From Engraulis encrasicolus (lineage: Eukaryota; Chordata; Actinopteri; Clupeiformes; Engraulidae), in contig NC_085866.1 of NCBI RefSeq assembly GCF_034702125.1, forward strand, positions 9,399,598 through 9,463,597: DNA of 64,000 nt, read 5' to 3'. Each line of letters begins with the position of its first letter. Position 1 is the first letter of the stretch. Position numbers and translations under genes: made by a program. This document shows, one piece after another, positions 8,939-21,353 of the stretch. A model generated the notes under the pieces. That model searched no databases and had not been told where the DNA came from. It saw only the letters and a list, made by a program, of their open reading frames with translations.

Positions 8939-9551
8939 ACGCTCTACCAGGAGAAAGAGTCACAGCATCAGTATTGCAAATAACACAATACAGAACATTG
9001 CGACACAACAAAACACAACATAGCACAGCACAAGACAAGACAACACAATCCCGACACCTCACCACAGAATATGGCCCCAAGCAATACAACCCAATACAGC
9101 AAATGCAAAAAGAATATAACGCCACCAAAATACATCCCTACTTCTCTACACACAAACAAACAAATTAAAGAATATGCCATATTCAAAAGAGAGAGCAACT
9201 GACTGAAGAGGCGCGTCTATAGCAAAGAAATATGAATGTTGAATTTGTGTGTACACCCCAAACTGTAAACAGTAAATACAGAAGGTTATTGTCATGTAAG
9301 TGTATGAAGACAGTCAATTCAGTCCAAATGATCACGTGAATCAGGTCAAATTTGAAGACACCTCTGCAGCTGACCTACATGAGTTCCTGGTCCAGAACCA
9401 ATCATGTCCTGTCAACTGGGTCACATAATCCCCTCAATGGAATGGAATGTGGACTTTCCCAACCTGTGAGCTGTGACAATGACCAAACCTCACAATTGTA
9501 TCAAGACAAAGCTTTCTAATCATTTTTGTAGGTCTACTGAAGTACCTTCAT
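8939..9551 (+). other. Presumed iGluR 3' UTR, no other gene
   Basis: Sequence after the TAA stop. An ATTAAA variant poly(A) signal lies at 9164-9169 and a canonical AATAAA only at 11276-11281, so the mRNA end cannot be fixed. The stretch 8985-9045 is an ACAACACAACA-rich simple sequence. Nothing else recognised. Confidence 0.4.
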
Positions 9552-9809
9552 TAGGACTGTAATGATATTGTAGAAATGAGCTGAGAAATCGTGATATGCA
9601 GAGTCAAGATACTATATTGTGGCGCAAGAAGGCAGTATCGTGATGCGCACTTTCACAATTCAAATACCCTTCAATCGAGAAAACAAAAACAAAAAGCAAA
9701 TTAATTCATTTAAAAAGATACCTTTTAAAAATTGTTGTGCGTATCGATCTGTACAACAAAATTCATGATGCGAACCGAATCGTCAGTTGATTGTATCGTT
9801 ACAGCTCTA
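9552..9809. mobile_element. hAT-like MITE (TAGGACTGTAATGAT ends)
   Basis: Left TAGGACTGTAATGATATTGT and right ACAATACGATTG-type inverse (..GTATCGTTACAGCTCTA) form an imperfect inverted pair. Flanks ACCTTCAT and CCCTTTAT match at 6 of 8 positions, as an old 8-bp duplication would. Confidence 0.55.
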
Positions 9810-10108
9810 CCCTTTATGTATCTTTTTAGGAAACACTTCTGTGTTGTCTACTACTAATAACTTTCCACTTTTTTATACTTCTGTGTTTCATTAGTTAGAC
9901 AAGTTAGTGTCACTAGACTACATTTTGAGATACTTCTGCAGCATTAGCAGGATTGCTTTTTAATGTTTATTTTTGTTGTCGTTCCTACATCGCCAATAGT
10001 TTTAATTGGTACGTTCACACATTATTCTGTGTTTATTTTAAGTTCTCATTTAGTTGTGCAAGAGCTTTTTTTCCCTGTCTGTTCATGTGCCAGTAAAGCT
10101 GTGAATAA

Positions 10109-10225
10109 TGAAGACTGTTGGCCTGTTGGCACTACAGCGGCCCTCCTAAAGCGGCGTACACACACAAAGCTAGCTTTTCGCTTGCTCGCCTACTGTTGGC
10201 CTGTTGGCACTACAGTGGCCCTCCT
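10109..10225. repeat. Short direct repeat
   Basis: ACTGTTGGCCTGTTGGCACT and the following ACAG(C/T)GGCCCTCCT occur twice, near 10112 and 10192, about 80 bp apart. Between them lies a TAAAGCGGCGTACACACAC segment. Confidence 0.7.
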
Positions 10226-10277
10226 TAGAACCCCTATTAGGACAGCAGCTGATTTCTGGCCAGGCAAGGCTCTATAG

Positions 10278-10591
10278 CAGTGTTTCTCAAACTTTTCCAG
10301 ACCGAGGACCACTTTGTCCACCCCAAAATGTTCAGGGACCACCTGTCAACTGAATTGACAGTTGAGGGGTGCTTATTTGACCCTGCAAAACCGATCACTC
10401 ACTTTTTATTCACATTACAAGCCTGCCTTATTGTGGTGAAAATAATACTTCAGCTATGTTTAGCTTTGTAATTATGTTACAAATATAGCCTACCGCTAGC
10501 TCGTCTTGGAAAAGTAGACATCCCCTCGCGGACCACCTGAGCGATGTGGCGGACCACCAGTGGTCCCCGGACCACAATTTGAGAATCACTG
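10278..10591. mobile_element. hAT MITE (CAGTGTTTCTCAAAC ends)
   Basis: Begins CAGTGTTTCTCAAACTTTT and ends TTTGAGAATCACTG. The 8-bp flanks CTCTATAG (10270-10277) and CTCTACAG (10592-10599) differ at one base. The internal words GGACCAC and CCGGACCAC are typical of this common vertebrate hAT end type. Confidence 0.8.
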
Positions 10592-10679
10592 CTCTACAGG
10601 CTATTCCTTTTAGCAATGCCATTATGTCCATGCCAGTCCAGCTGCAGGCCCGAGCCTGAGTCTTTGTTTCCAGTTGAAG

Positions 10680-11055
<376 letters not shown>

Positions 11056-11275
11056 TTCATAAAAGACAGCCTATGCCAGAGCATGTGGCCAGCTGCCGAC
11101 GTCCAGCCGCTAAGCTTTGATGAGCTGGCCTGGCAGGAGCCTTGGCTTTAACAAGCTATGTTGAGAAGCAGTGCTTTACACAGATGCTAGCAACTTTCTC
11201 ATGACTTTTTATTCCTTCTTTCCTTTGCCCCCTCCCCCCTCTCAATTTTGTTCTCCTTTTTTGCGGATTTCAATC

Positions 11276-11281
11276 AATAAA
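11276..11281 (+). promoter_or_regulatory. Possible poly(A) signal AATAAA
   Basis: CAATCAATAAAGTTGTTC after a pyrimidine-rich stretch; a candidate distal poly(A) site for the iGluR gene. Assignment is inference. From here to 11895 no gene or repeat was recognised. Confidence 0.3.
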
Positions 11282-11895
11282 GTTGTTCATAAATGTTTTG
11301 TGTGCTTGGCATAATTCAGTGTTTCCTTTTCATTCAGCCGTGACTGATGTTTATGTGAGTTCATACAGAAGTTGCAGCAGTTATGACCCAGGAGAGAAAA
11401 TACTGTATATTGATGCAATGTGTTTGCTTCGCATGTGCACACACACCTACACACGCAAACGTCCTTTGCTCCGGCTATCAGATGATTACTACTGTCATTT
11501 TGCTTGCTGCCATAATTCCATAATGCATAGTAGACTCCATACATGTTCACAGTTCACATAGCCTACATGTATTTCATCAGATTAATAAAAGGCTATGTAT
11601 TCTAAACAAGTTATCCGGTTATTCTGACGTTTTGCCACCCTAAAATGGTAAGTAAGAGATAGGAGTAAAGAGATGTGCATCGGAAAGATGTGAGCAGAAT
11701 TTCGTCCACAGACAGTGTAAGAGCTATTATACCATAAATCAAGATAAAGTTGTACTACACAGTAGTGGTTTGGAGAACAGAGTCTGCATGAACCAAGACA
11801 GGTGAGAAAAGACCTAATATATTATTATTATTATTTGGTCGGCTGTATAATGTATTCAGATTAATGGCTTGATTTAAAAGCTTATACCAGTTTTA

Positions 11896-12160
11896 GGTGC
11901 TGTTTCCACGTAGCAGGATATTTTTTTAGCAGGGTATTTTTTTCTCCTGCTAGGTGTAAACGCAACATGTGGATAAAAAAAATCCTCCATTGTAACAAAT
12001 GCGTTTCAGACCCCTAAACAGGAATATTTTTTTCTCCTGCACCTGGATTTTTAAATATCTGCTACGTGGAAACGGAAGGCCAAAACCAATGCAAAACCAA
12101 TACAAGCAGGAGAAAAAAATATCCACATATAAAAATATCCAGCTACGTGGAAATAGCACC
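11896..12160. mobile_element. Harbinger-like MITE (TTA target site)
   Basis: Termini GGTGCTGTTTCCACGTAGC and GCTACGTGGAAATAGCACC are inverted repeats with one mismatch, flanked by TTA on both sides. The interior is itself symmetric, with CTCCTGCTAG and CAGGAGAAAAAA words. A 3-bp TTA duplication suits PIF/Harbinger. Confidence 0.7.
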
Positions 12161-12452
12161 TTAGTGTGTTTGAGGTGACTCATGAGTGCAGCACCTTCGC
12201 CAGGCTGTTGGGGGTAAAGCCTGATCAGTGTCTTCCAGCACCATTACGGAGATAGATACGAGGCCCAGCTCCTTCGCAAGAGGTCTCGGAAAGGGTCTAC
12301 TGCACATCGCCAGAATCGTAAACATGGCGTACTGTTGACACTTGCCAAAAAGTATTTTACCGCGGTCCAGTTGATTGCAACACTAGACGGTCCTGCTGAA
12401 TGCTTTGCACATGTTTGCGGTTGTGCAGCTGGATGCAGACGTAATACATAAG

Positions 12453-12710
12453 CAGGGCCGGATTAAGGCACAGGCGGCAGCCTAGGGCCCACCACCTACC
12501 AGGGGGGGCCCTGAGTGGTCTAAGGTGAAAAATGCAGCACCGAAAAATGCATATGTTTTGTTCAGTAGAGTTGGTAGGCATGTTATCCTTGTTAATTCCT
12601 AGCTTGGCATTATGACACTGTCTATGTAAATGCACACGAATGTTTAGTTGTGAAATTTGCTTCCAGGAGAGCCTACAGCAATCTGTAGCCTAGGGGCCCC
12701 CCAGGCCATC
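12453..12710. mobile_element. Second copy of CCGGATTAA-ended element
   Basis: GCAGGGCCGGATTAAGGCACAG start, with the same interior as 812-1285 (CAGCCTAGGGCCC, AGTTGGTAGGCATG, ATTATGACACTGTCTATG). Its right end is truncated, abutting the TTAA of the next MITE. Confidence 0.65.
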
Positions 12711-12714
12711 TTAA

Positions 12715-13059
12715 AGGGACACTGAGATTTTCATGCTGAATTCATGCTGCCCATTCACTAATGTTACCTTATTCATGAATACTTACCACCAGCATAAATT
12801 CTAAGTATTCATTATGACTGGAAAAATTGCACTTTTCATACATGAAAAGGGGGATCTTCTCCATGGTCCGCCATTTTGAATTTCCGAAAATAGCCATTTT
12901 TAGCTGCAAAAATGACTACTTGGACCATACTAGAAAATATTTGTTTATTACTTGGTAAACTTTCATGTAAAGATCAAATTTGGCAATAGGCAGCCCAGTT
13001 TCAATGATCAGCATAGTTGCAGTACCTTTTTTTTTAACCATTTCCTGCAAAGTGTCCCT
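12715..13059. mobile_element. TTAA-flanked MITE, relative of 180-538
   Basis: AGGGACACT...AGTGTCCCT termini flanked by TTAA (12711-12714 and 13060-13063). The interior is collinear with the element at 180-538. Confidence 0.75.
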
Positions 13060-13063
13060 TTAA

Positions 13064-13764
13064 TCAATCGTTGAATACATGTACAGCTTGCAGGACCCCA
13101 TAGTAGAGTCTGGATGTGGACACACTTTGTACACTCAGAGGAGGACTTCATTCCATCCCAGGAACTGTCTAGAATGATTTATACTTGAGTGACTGTTGGA
13201 TGCTGACTGAGCTTCAGCACATGTTCGGCCAGACATTGCAAAGGTCTTCCCACCAAAGAACAGGGGAAGGATGTACAAAACACAGGTAAAACAAAAACAG
13301 ATATGCCCTGGATCTCAAATGGTGCACTTGCGCACTTCAGTGTTCATGTTTTAGTGCATATGGTCTCCTGCCAATGCTCTATGCACCTCATGTGGGTCAT
13401 TTCACATGAAATCAGGCACTTTGAGACCCGGCCGACACAGATTTCAATTATACTACTTGGTGTGCCTTTTTAGTAGCACGGTAGCAACCCAGAACTGCAT
13501 ATGTGTGAATCTGACACCAATATTAATTGAGACACAGATTAGGAAAGAATTTACATATGAGGGCAGGACACTATACATTCAGCTTTGATTATGTCAGTCA
13601 GTGTAAGTCACATAAGGCGTCAGACACACCAACGGAACGGACACGAGACGAACTTCCTGCTTAGTTTCAGCCAGTGTGTTCTACTCTGCCTTTCACAGTG
13701 ACAGCATCGGCGTGCGTGGCCAGTCCTGTTCAAAACCCCCCCACAGCCAAAGCTAGCGTGCTAG
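13064..13764. other. No gene recognised
   Basis: Unannotated stretch. A GGCGTCAGACACACCAACGG segment near 13617-13740 looks like a DNA-element end, but no partner terminus was found. Confidence 0.4.
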
Positions 13765-14876
13765 TGTAACCGAGTGGAGGTGCACTGATCAAACCATTTG
13801 ATTAGATATATTGAAGAGTGACTACGCCAGTCTCATTATAAGGCGAGACAACCTTGGAATTATAATCACACACGCTTTCCCCGACAGGTTCGGAATGAGC
13901 TTGAGGACACAGTTGTTGCAATACATTCATTTATTTTATTCTTCTCTTTTGTTATCTGGTACTTCAATATGTTGGGACAGACAGGTGTGGATACACCTCA
14001 CAGTTCTATTGGCATACAGACAATAATCATTAATCAAGCTGAGAAACAAGGTGCAAGCCAGGTATGGCTGAGGGACAATAGAACTGGGTGGCAGGTGAGC
14101 TCGTTATACTGTTGGAGAAACAGCCTCCTCAGTGTGAAAGCACGGTTTCACACAGCAAACAAAATAACAAAAATATGGAAAACCAACCAAAATAAAACAA
14201 ATCAATAAGGATGATCACTGCACACCATGGTTAGTAAAAGGTGTTCACAACGCAGAGGTGCCTCAATTATGCTACGCAAATCACTATGCCGTCTCAGACA
14301 ATTGAACCATGCCAGATGGGCCTACAACTCCAGATCACAGTATCTCAAGATAGGCCAATGCTTCAGTCGCTCACTACAACCCTCAACCTTAACAGAGCTT
14401 GTAGGACAGAAAAACTAAACACAAATAAAAAACCTTTGGAAAGACGGTGGTGTCCCCCCCCACCCTCAATGGCATGCCCAGCACGCTGCTAAACGTGCTT
14501 TAGACCTCCAAGGGCATGGCAAGGCAGGTCAGGGGTCAAGCACATCCCCACGTTGAAGCCAGACACAGGAAGAGGCTTCACTTATCAGGTGCCCAGCACC
14601 AGCAACGACCAGACGGTCCACACACAACCCACAGCAGCCACACAAAATACCAGCCAGATGGCTCCAGCAAGCCCAGGTGAGTCAGGGCCTGGCGTCTCGC
14701 AGGTGCAACTGCTTAATGAAATTTATACACTAGAGAGGGATGTGCCTTCCTCACTCAGGTTTCCATTGGGTCGTAGTGCCCGCCCTGTCAACCCACAGGT
14801 AAGTCATGCAAAATGAATGGAAACCTCTGCACCCATTACCTCCGTCCAAATAGGACAACAGGTCTCACTGGTTACA
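13765..14876. mobile_element. Candidate solo LTR or TIR element (TGTAACC...GGTTACA)
   Basis: Begins TGTAACCGAGTGG and ends CACTGGTTACA, flanked by CTAG on both sides (13761-13764 and 14877-14880). The block GACTACGCCAGTCTC plus a GCGAGACA-like word is shared with 19987-20020. TG...CA ends with a 4-bp duplication fit an LTR, but the ends are also inverted repeats, so a DNA element is possible. Confidence 0.4.
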
Positions 14877-15187
14877 CTAGTGTGCTACTGAATTGATGTA
14901 CAAATTACACAAACAGCATGAAATAAAACAACCATCCGAATATGAATTATGATAATCAATACTGAATGTGCTATTGAATCCTGAATTTTGTGTAAATTTA
15001 TAACAGCACACCTCACACCCACCAATCCAAACCGACAAAGCATCCAGTCAGTGGTGTCATAGCTTGCTGCGATACTCTTCTCCAGTCCACACATGCAGCT
15101 ATGTTTGCCAAGGCATTGGAATATCTGGAACACATCGAGGACATGGTCATGAAGTTTGGGCGGACGGCGTCTTGCCGAATTGTGCAG

Positions 15188-16740
15188 GGCCTCGTTTCCG
15201 AAAGGGCCTTAAGTACTACTTAACGCTACGTGCTACTTAAGTTCACACGTAACACCATCGTAGAGCTCACGGAGCGTTTCCCAAAGCCAACTTAGCAAAG
15301 AACCATCGCAGGTTGACACGTAACTCTAAGAGCAATCCACGAGTGGTCTAGAGTAGTCTTAACGCGCTAAGATTGATCGTAGTGGCATGGCACAGTGGAG
15401 ACACCCACAGGATATGAAGGGAAAAGAAGAAACCTGCGCATAAGATTGCTGTTTTAAGACGCGAGAGGCATGGCACAGTGGAGACACCCATAGGAAAAGA
15501 GGAAACTTGCGCTTCAAGTTGATGTTTTAAGACGGGAGTGTAGCCTAAATATCATGGCAGCACAGTTGACACTGCAACGAAAAGAAGGTAACATTAATTG
15601 TGGATGTGTAGGCCTATAAAATAAAAGCAATGTGTTTGGAAATATTTTACAGGTAGTAAAATAGTTCGACTGTGTTTGATAAACCTGGGCATAATTAAAC
15701 TGTGATCAATCATAATTTGTGTGGGTGCTTCATGAACAAGAACAAGGCAAAATGAATAAGGGGCTTCGGCAACCAGAGACAATAGTGTTGATGTCGGAAG
15801 GCCACTTCCGAAACTTTATTTATTTATTTTTTTTTTAAAGAAAAATGGTCAGCGAGTTGTTGCACCCTCTTTCATTTTCAAGTAGCCTAAGAAAGGGAAG
15901 GCGACGCCGAAAATACATGATAGTTGTAGGCGAAGGGTAAGCTATGACAAAAATTAAAAAGGCAGCGATGGGGATTCGTGTAGATTTTTTGTTTTAATAA
16001 CAGCAGACTGCCGTGCAAAAATGTCCTCACAGTTGTGAAAGTCTTGAGCGCGCGGTACTTTGCGCACCGCTCACCACATGTGCCAAGCTCCTCTCCCTAT
16101 TCCGACTCTAGTAGGCTAAGCAATAACAAAAAGGCAGCGAGGGGATGTGTCAATTTTGATGGACATTGTTTTTCATAACAGCATGCTGACGTGCTCCCGA
16201 CAGTTGTCAAGCCTTGAACGCCTTGAGGTTGTAACTTTGCGCATCCCAATTTGGAACTCCAACTAAGCCTAGGCCTACTTGTCTTCTTAAATATTAAGCT
16301 GCAGTAGCCAAGTGCACGCGCTTTATCTGGGTCTTAACGGCGTAGCTCATTATTACCGTCAGTTGGGAGTTTTGCATGATTTCATTGTGTGTGTGCATTT
16401 TATTTCATTTGCCAACAATAACTCCTGTCGATAGTTGCAAACTGCTACAAATGTAGTCCCACCCTTATAGAAAACAACTTTTGATACTGACACGCGCCTT
16501 ACATTTTGTAAATGGTTTAGAAGCAGATGACGGCGCAGTTCACTCCGAGTACACTTCAGCACCACATATGTGGACAGCGATCCTTAAAAGCGACGCTACG
16601 AATGATCTTAGAGGCTGTGCACGCGCGTTCATGTACGAGTGTCTTTGGGAAACAGTCGTAGGAAATCTAAGAACATTCGTAGGATCACTGGTTAACGACA
16701 CACGTAAGGCTAAGAACCATCGTTATCGGGAAACGAGGCC
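15188..16740. mobile_element. Harbinger-like non-autonomous element (GGCCTCGTTTCC ends)
   Basis: Left GGCCTCGTTTCCGAAAGG and right GGGAAACGAGGCC are inverted, flanked by CAG (15185-15187 and 16741-16743). Subterminal parts share CGTAG and TTAAG words in inverse order. No transposase frame seen in the 1.55 kb. Confidence 0.6.
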
Positions 16741-16863
16741 CAGGTCAGTCATCTCCCATGCATCAATTTTAATGGCTAAAACGCATTAATGATAATATTG
16801 TTGTTGATGCTATTGCCAATACTACTTCTAATTCTAACACTACCTTTACCATATCTGTAACAG

Positions 16864-18700
16864 GTAACTGATTCTTGAGAAAGTGGCTAAAACAGGTTGT
16901 AATGCTGACAGAAAAAACAAAGTGAATCACAAAATGATATGGTATATCCTTGTTGACTACGGTCTTGGCTTTTCAGAAATGCACAAGGCCAATCTCCCCA
17001 TTTTGTATTTTTTTCAGAAATCAGGCTTTTCTCTGATCACACCTTGTTTTTTGTCAACACCGTCAGACACAATTAAAAGCAATTAAAATTGTATTGATTT
17101 GGTTGCATATGTATCTGGAGTTTTTAAGTGATTATGTGTATTTTTTGGTTCACACATATGCCTTTAAATGTTGAAAATTCACTTTTGTTCTATTTTAATA
17201 CTGTTTCATGTGTTCTAATTTTAAAATATGTACCGTCATACGATGCTTACTTAACGCCTAAATAGAACAAACATTTTTTTGTAATTTCACAAATATTCCT
17301 GTAGGCTTAAATTGGCTATTAGTTTGATAATTCAACAACTCCTAAGGAAAATGTTGTAAGCACATTCATTTAAAATGTCCAAAACTCCTTCTTACGGTGG
17401 TGACTTAAGAACTGACGGTGGTGACAGTAATCTGAGAGTGGTGAAAGTGGCCTAATTTGTACCTGCATTTAGCAAAATAAATAGCCCTCTCAAGTCAATG
17501 GCATCTTGCATAAACACTTTATGTTTGTGTGTGCACAGTATGTTTGTACATGTGTTTTTTCTTCATTAGTTAGATTCTCTAGGAAGTGGGCCACTGGTTC
17601 TTGAAAATGTGGCAAAAACAGGTTTTAAGTTGTTCAAATCCAAAATATAGAGGTGTATTATCATAGATGTAGGTCTTGGCTGTGCAGTGAATGTATTGCC
17701 CAAGCTCCCCATGTTTAACATTTTTCATAAAATGGGCTCTTCCTTGTTTTGTCTACAGCGGCAGCCACCCCAATGGGATCTCCACCTTAACGTGGTGGGG
17801 TGGTTTGCGTGTCTCCATGACCCCCAGAGCTATGTCGGGTAGGGCCACCCAAGCCGAACAGGTCGAAGGGTAGAGACCAGACAAAGAGGGATCCCACAGG
17901 CCCTCCAGGTTGGGGGTTGGGCTGTGGGCTGATAACTCGCACTCGGAGAAAACTAATTATTACAGAAACCAGAAACCAACAGCGGCAGACAGAATTAGAA
18001 GTAAAAACACATGTTTACTGTATTAAAGTGAATTACTTAAACAATTCAACATAACTGTAGATACTTATTGTATGCATATTCCTAAAACATGTCAAAAACA
18101 TGTAAAAAAAATGTTTGGGGTGAACTCCATCAGATGTCACCACCGTCAGGTTTTCTGAGAAAAAACCTCCAAATGCACCTCAGTGGTGGATAGAGTATCA
18201 TTTTGGATCACAATTATTACTAACATGCCTAGTAATGTTTCATTAACCAGCACAATTTAGTAAAATATGGAACAAGATGATGAGAGGAACAAAATCTGAC
18301 GGTGGTGACATCTGACGGTGTGAGACAAAAAAACACTCTTTTACATTATGCATTGTTTGTTCACATTAGCCATTTCATTTTCGCTCTGTTTCTTGGGTGC
18401 TTCATACCTTTTCTGAGAAAGTATATATTAATTAACATTAATGTAATATAATACTATTAAAACATCCGACGGTGTTGACAGTTTATGGTTGGGACAGTAC
18501 CAGTGTCCAAACAAATTAACAAATTGAGGACAAAATAGTAAACTTACAGGAGCTTCAGTGATGGTGAAGTGTGCAGTAGACCTAAAGGTTTGAAAAGGGG
18601 TCCTCAGTAATGAAAATGACCTTGTGCATACCTGATTTTATTGTCTTTTAGAAAAAAATCTGACGGTGGTGACCAATATGCTGGACACATTTTGAGCAAT
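16864..18700. repeat. Region with dispersed GACGGTGGTGAC word and a diverged duplication
   Basis: GACGGTGGTGAC or a close form recurs near 17395, 17413, 17434, 18300, 18312, 18471 and 18660, and inverted near 17062 and 18136. Two diverged ~180-bp copies also occur (16870-17060 and 17590-17760), sharing AGTGGCTAAAACAGG / TGTGGCAAAAACAGG and GTCTTGGCT. No open frame links the words; their nature is unknown. Confidence 0.55.
17757..17960 (+). repeat. Conserved dispersed repeat fragment
   Basis: Contains CCACCTTAACGTGGTGG, GAGCTATGTCGGGTAGGG and GAGACCAGACAAAGAGGG. I recognise this as a word set common in interspersed repeats of fish and other animals, probably the 5' part of a non-LTR retroelement. 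The CCACC/GGTGG stem can form a small hairpin. The superfamily is not settled. Confidence 0.4.
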
Positions 18701-18992
18701 CAGAAAATAATAGTAAATATTGTTTTACATGCACTATGTGCACATCTGTAGAAACACTTTAATATGGTCTTCCACATCATGGTGATATTGTTCAATTGTG
18801 TTAGTGATTTTTGTATTTTAAGTCAATTGAAATGATGACGCCAGTCCTTGGGACAGGCGTTTTTACAGGGTGTGGACAGGTTTATAGCCATGAAAAGTAA
18901 TAAAATTACACTTAAATATTTCAAACAACTGTGTATTTGTGTAACAGACCCCTTGGCCATTACCTGGATTCATTTTGTTTGTGAAAATGTAG

Positions 18993-19360
18993 TTGATTTT
19001 CAACAGAATTAGCATTTTACTGCTGGGACATGTTTTTGCCAAACTTTCAAGAATCAGTGAGGTACGCCTCTACCGGGGGAAAGAGGTGAGGGAGACATAC
19101 AAGCCAGATTCTGTTTTCAACAAAGGCCAACTAGTCCGGAACTTGGAGGAAAACCCCATGATCATACCCTTCTGTGATCTGCTGGATGGCAAGGGCCTTT
19201 TATCCACAATAAAGGCAACAGTGCAGTTCCATCTGGATCGTCTAAAGAGTGCTTTCCAAGAAAGGAAGTCATGTCACGTCTTCCGCAAGAGCTGGGAAGC
19301 TTATCGAAGTCAACTGGCTCTGGAAAAGATTTTGCCGGTCGCCGGCGTGAAAAATACGCT
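18993..19360 (+). pseudogene. Coding-like fragment of unknown family
   Basis: A 244-codon frame opens at 18993, but only about its first half looks protein-like (VRLYRGKEVRET, FCDLLDGKGLLSTIKAT, LDRLKSAFQ). The second half reads into CG-rich inverted sequence at 19333-19535 and low-complexity residues. Probably a remnant of a transposon protein; I do not recognise the family. Confidence 0.3.
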
Positions 19361-19956
19361 CGAGCTCTATTTTCCAAATGCAGCGAGGCGCGGAGGCGCG
19401 GAGGCGGCTCCCGCGCCGCCGACTACCGCCGGTTGGTGGGTAAGGACAGATAGGTTTCCATGTATTTTCACCGACGCCGGTGACGACGACGACGACGTCA
19501 CGCAACGCTTTACCGCCCTAGTGTGTAAACGGCCTAAAATATGTCTGTGGTGTTGTTTGACAGCGCTTCTCAAGCTCTACAAATTACAGAACCCCACATT
19601 TACAGATTACAATTACAGAAACCCACATTTTAAAATGGCTAGTTCCTTGTCTAAACATAGCCTTCAATGTTATGACCTGAAATGCTGGTGTCTAGTCATT
19701 TCAGAGATAATGGGACATAAAGGTTGAAATGAGTCGTAATAAAGTAGTAATACAGTATTGTCAGGGATTATACAGGGGTTGGACAAAATAACACACATCT
19801 GTTATTTTAGTGTGGGAAGTTTCATGGCTCAAGTGGACCAGCCTGATGGCCAATCTTCATTAATTGCACATTGCACCAGTAAGGTGAAGTTCAATTAGCA
19901 GGGTAAGAGCACAGTTTTGCTCAATATTTTGCAATGCACACAACATGGGTGACGAA

Positions 19957-20265
19957 TGTAACAGGGTGGTGTTACACATTCGATCTACGACTACGCCAGT
20001 CTCGGTTGAGGGTGAGACAGCCCTAATCAGTATACATATCAAAACAACTCCCCACACAGGATCAGATAAGAACAGACAGAGATAAGGCGGTCCCATGTTC
20101 CTTTTTGTTTATTTTCAGTTCTCACACCTCAGGTTTTTTTTTAGCATCACTCAAGGCAGGTAGGTCTTTCATAAAAGGAACATGTGTAAAATGGCCGACA
20201 TGGCTGATTCAATTGTTAATTTATCAAAGTTGCAATTGTCATGCCCGGCTCTGCCGGTTAGTGTT
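19957..20265. mobile_element. Fragment related to 13765-14876
   Basis: GAATGTAACAGGGTGGTGTTACACATTC forms a hairpin. It is followed by CTACGCCAGTCTC and GTGAGACAGCCCTAATCAG, matching the start of the element at 13765. It is apparently one of the insertions in the Tc1 copy. Confidence 0.4.
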
Positions 20266-20628
20266 TGGGGCACTTCATTCTGCCAACCTGCAGGTGGAGC
20301 TGTGCCTAACTGGAGCTGTTCATCTCAGAGGGCTGCTGATTGGGTGGCCTATAAAAGGCCTCCCATCAGCATTCTATCTCTCTCTCTCTCTCTCTCACAT
20401 CCCACAGCCACATTCGTTTGGTGACCGTATGGTCACGTCGACGACGGCCGGGATTTGCACCACACTTGCACCCTTTTGGACAACACTCATTTACTGATAC
20501 ACTCTTTGGTTAATTCACATTACTGATGACTGATACACTTTGTAAATAAAGAATCTTTTGGTTAAAATGTACAAATCGGTGTGGTCTCCCTTAATGTTAC
20601 AGCCACTAACGAGCCAGTGGTTGTGACA
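20266..20628 (+). repeat. 5' LTR
   Basis: 363 bp, TG...CA. Contains TATAAAAGG (a TATA-box-like signal near 20350), a short CT tract (20380-20397) and AATAAAGAATC as poly(A) signal near 20546. Confidence 0.75.
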
Positions 20629-20630
20629 TA

Positions 20631-20644
20631 TGGGGGCTCATCCG
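20631..20644 (+). other. Primer-binding site (tRNA-Pro type)
   Basis: TGGGGGCTCATCCG two bases after the 5' LTR. It differs by one base over this stretch from the common TGGGGGCTCGTCCG site. Confidence 0.65.
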
Positions 20645-21353
20645 ATCTTTGGTAGTAACTTTAGGCTATGGTAATTCCTTCTACTGGCTATGGCAGCGTA
20701 GGAAGGTGCGTAGAGCTCTTTGTATTGTGTATTTGGCTACAATTATTCCTTCAACGACTTTTTGAGCGTAGAAAGGTGAGTAGAGCTGAGTTACTAATTG
20801 AGAACTGCTGATAGTCAGTTGGGGCCTGTTATCAGTTAGTTAATTTGGGGGGGCCTATACTGGTTTGTGCTTTTGGGTTTTTGTTGGACCGTGCAAGTGT
20901 AGGTGAACAATTGATTTGTGCCATCTTGGTTTAGTTCCATTGCAGTTTGTAGCATTGCATTCAATCTCTTAGGAGCTGTCGCCTTTATCCCCATCTAGTA
21001 CGGGTTCTAGGTTCCTGCTGTCACAGAGCCTGGGCGAGGGCACCGCCTTGGAGAAACGGCTGAATCGGCTTTGTCGGGATGGTACGTCTCCACAGGTATT
21101 GGTGAGTAAATGATCCTCGTCCTCGGGCTCTGTGTGAAAATAGATTAGTCTAGTGGGGGGGAAATGTTTAGGGGGATGCTCCGAGGTTAGTTTGCTGTGT
21201 TAACATAACTGTAATGTTTTAGAGACCTGGTTGGATTGGTTGGAGAGAGAGAGCCTAGCTTAAGTAGAGCTAGTTTTTGTTTGTTTTTTCAGTAGTTGAA
21301 GTTTTGGTTTGGTACAGTAGCCAGGTTGGTACTAACGGCCTGGATTGAGCAGG

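Noticed and set aside
19360..19727. Second half of the 244-aa frame
   Set aside because: CG-rich inverted repeat and low-complexity residues; probably chance extension through a MITE.
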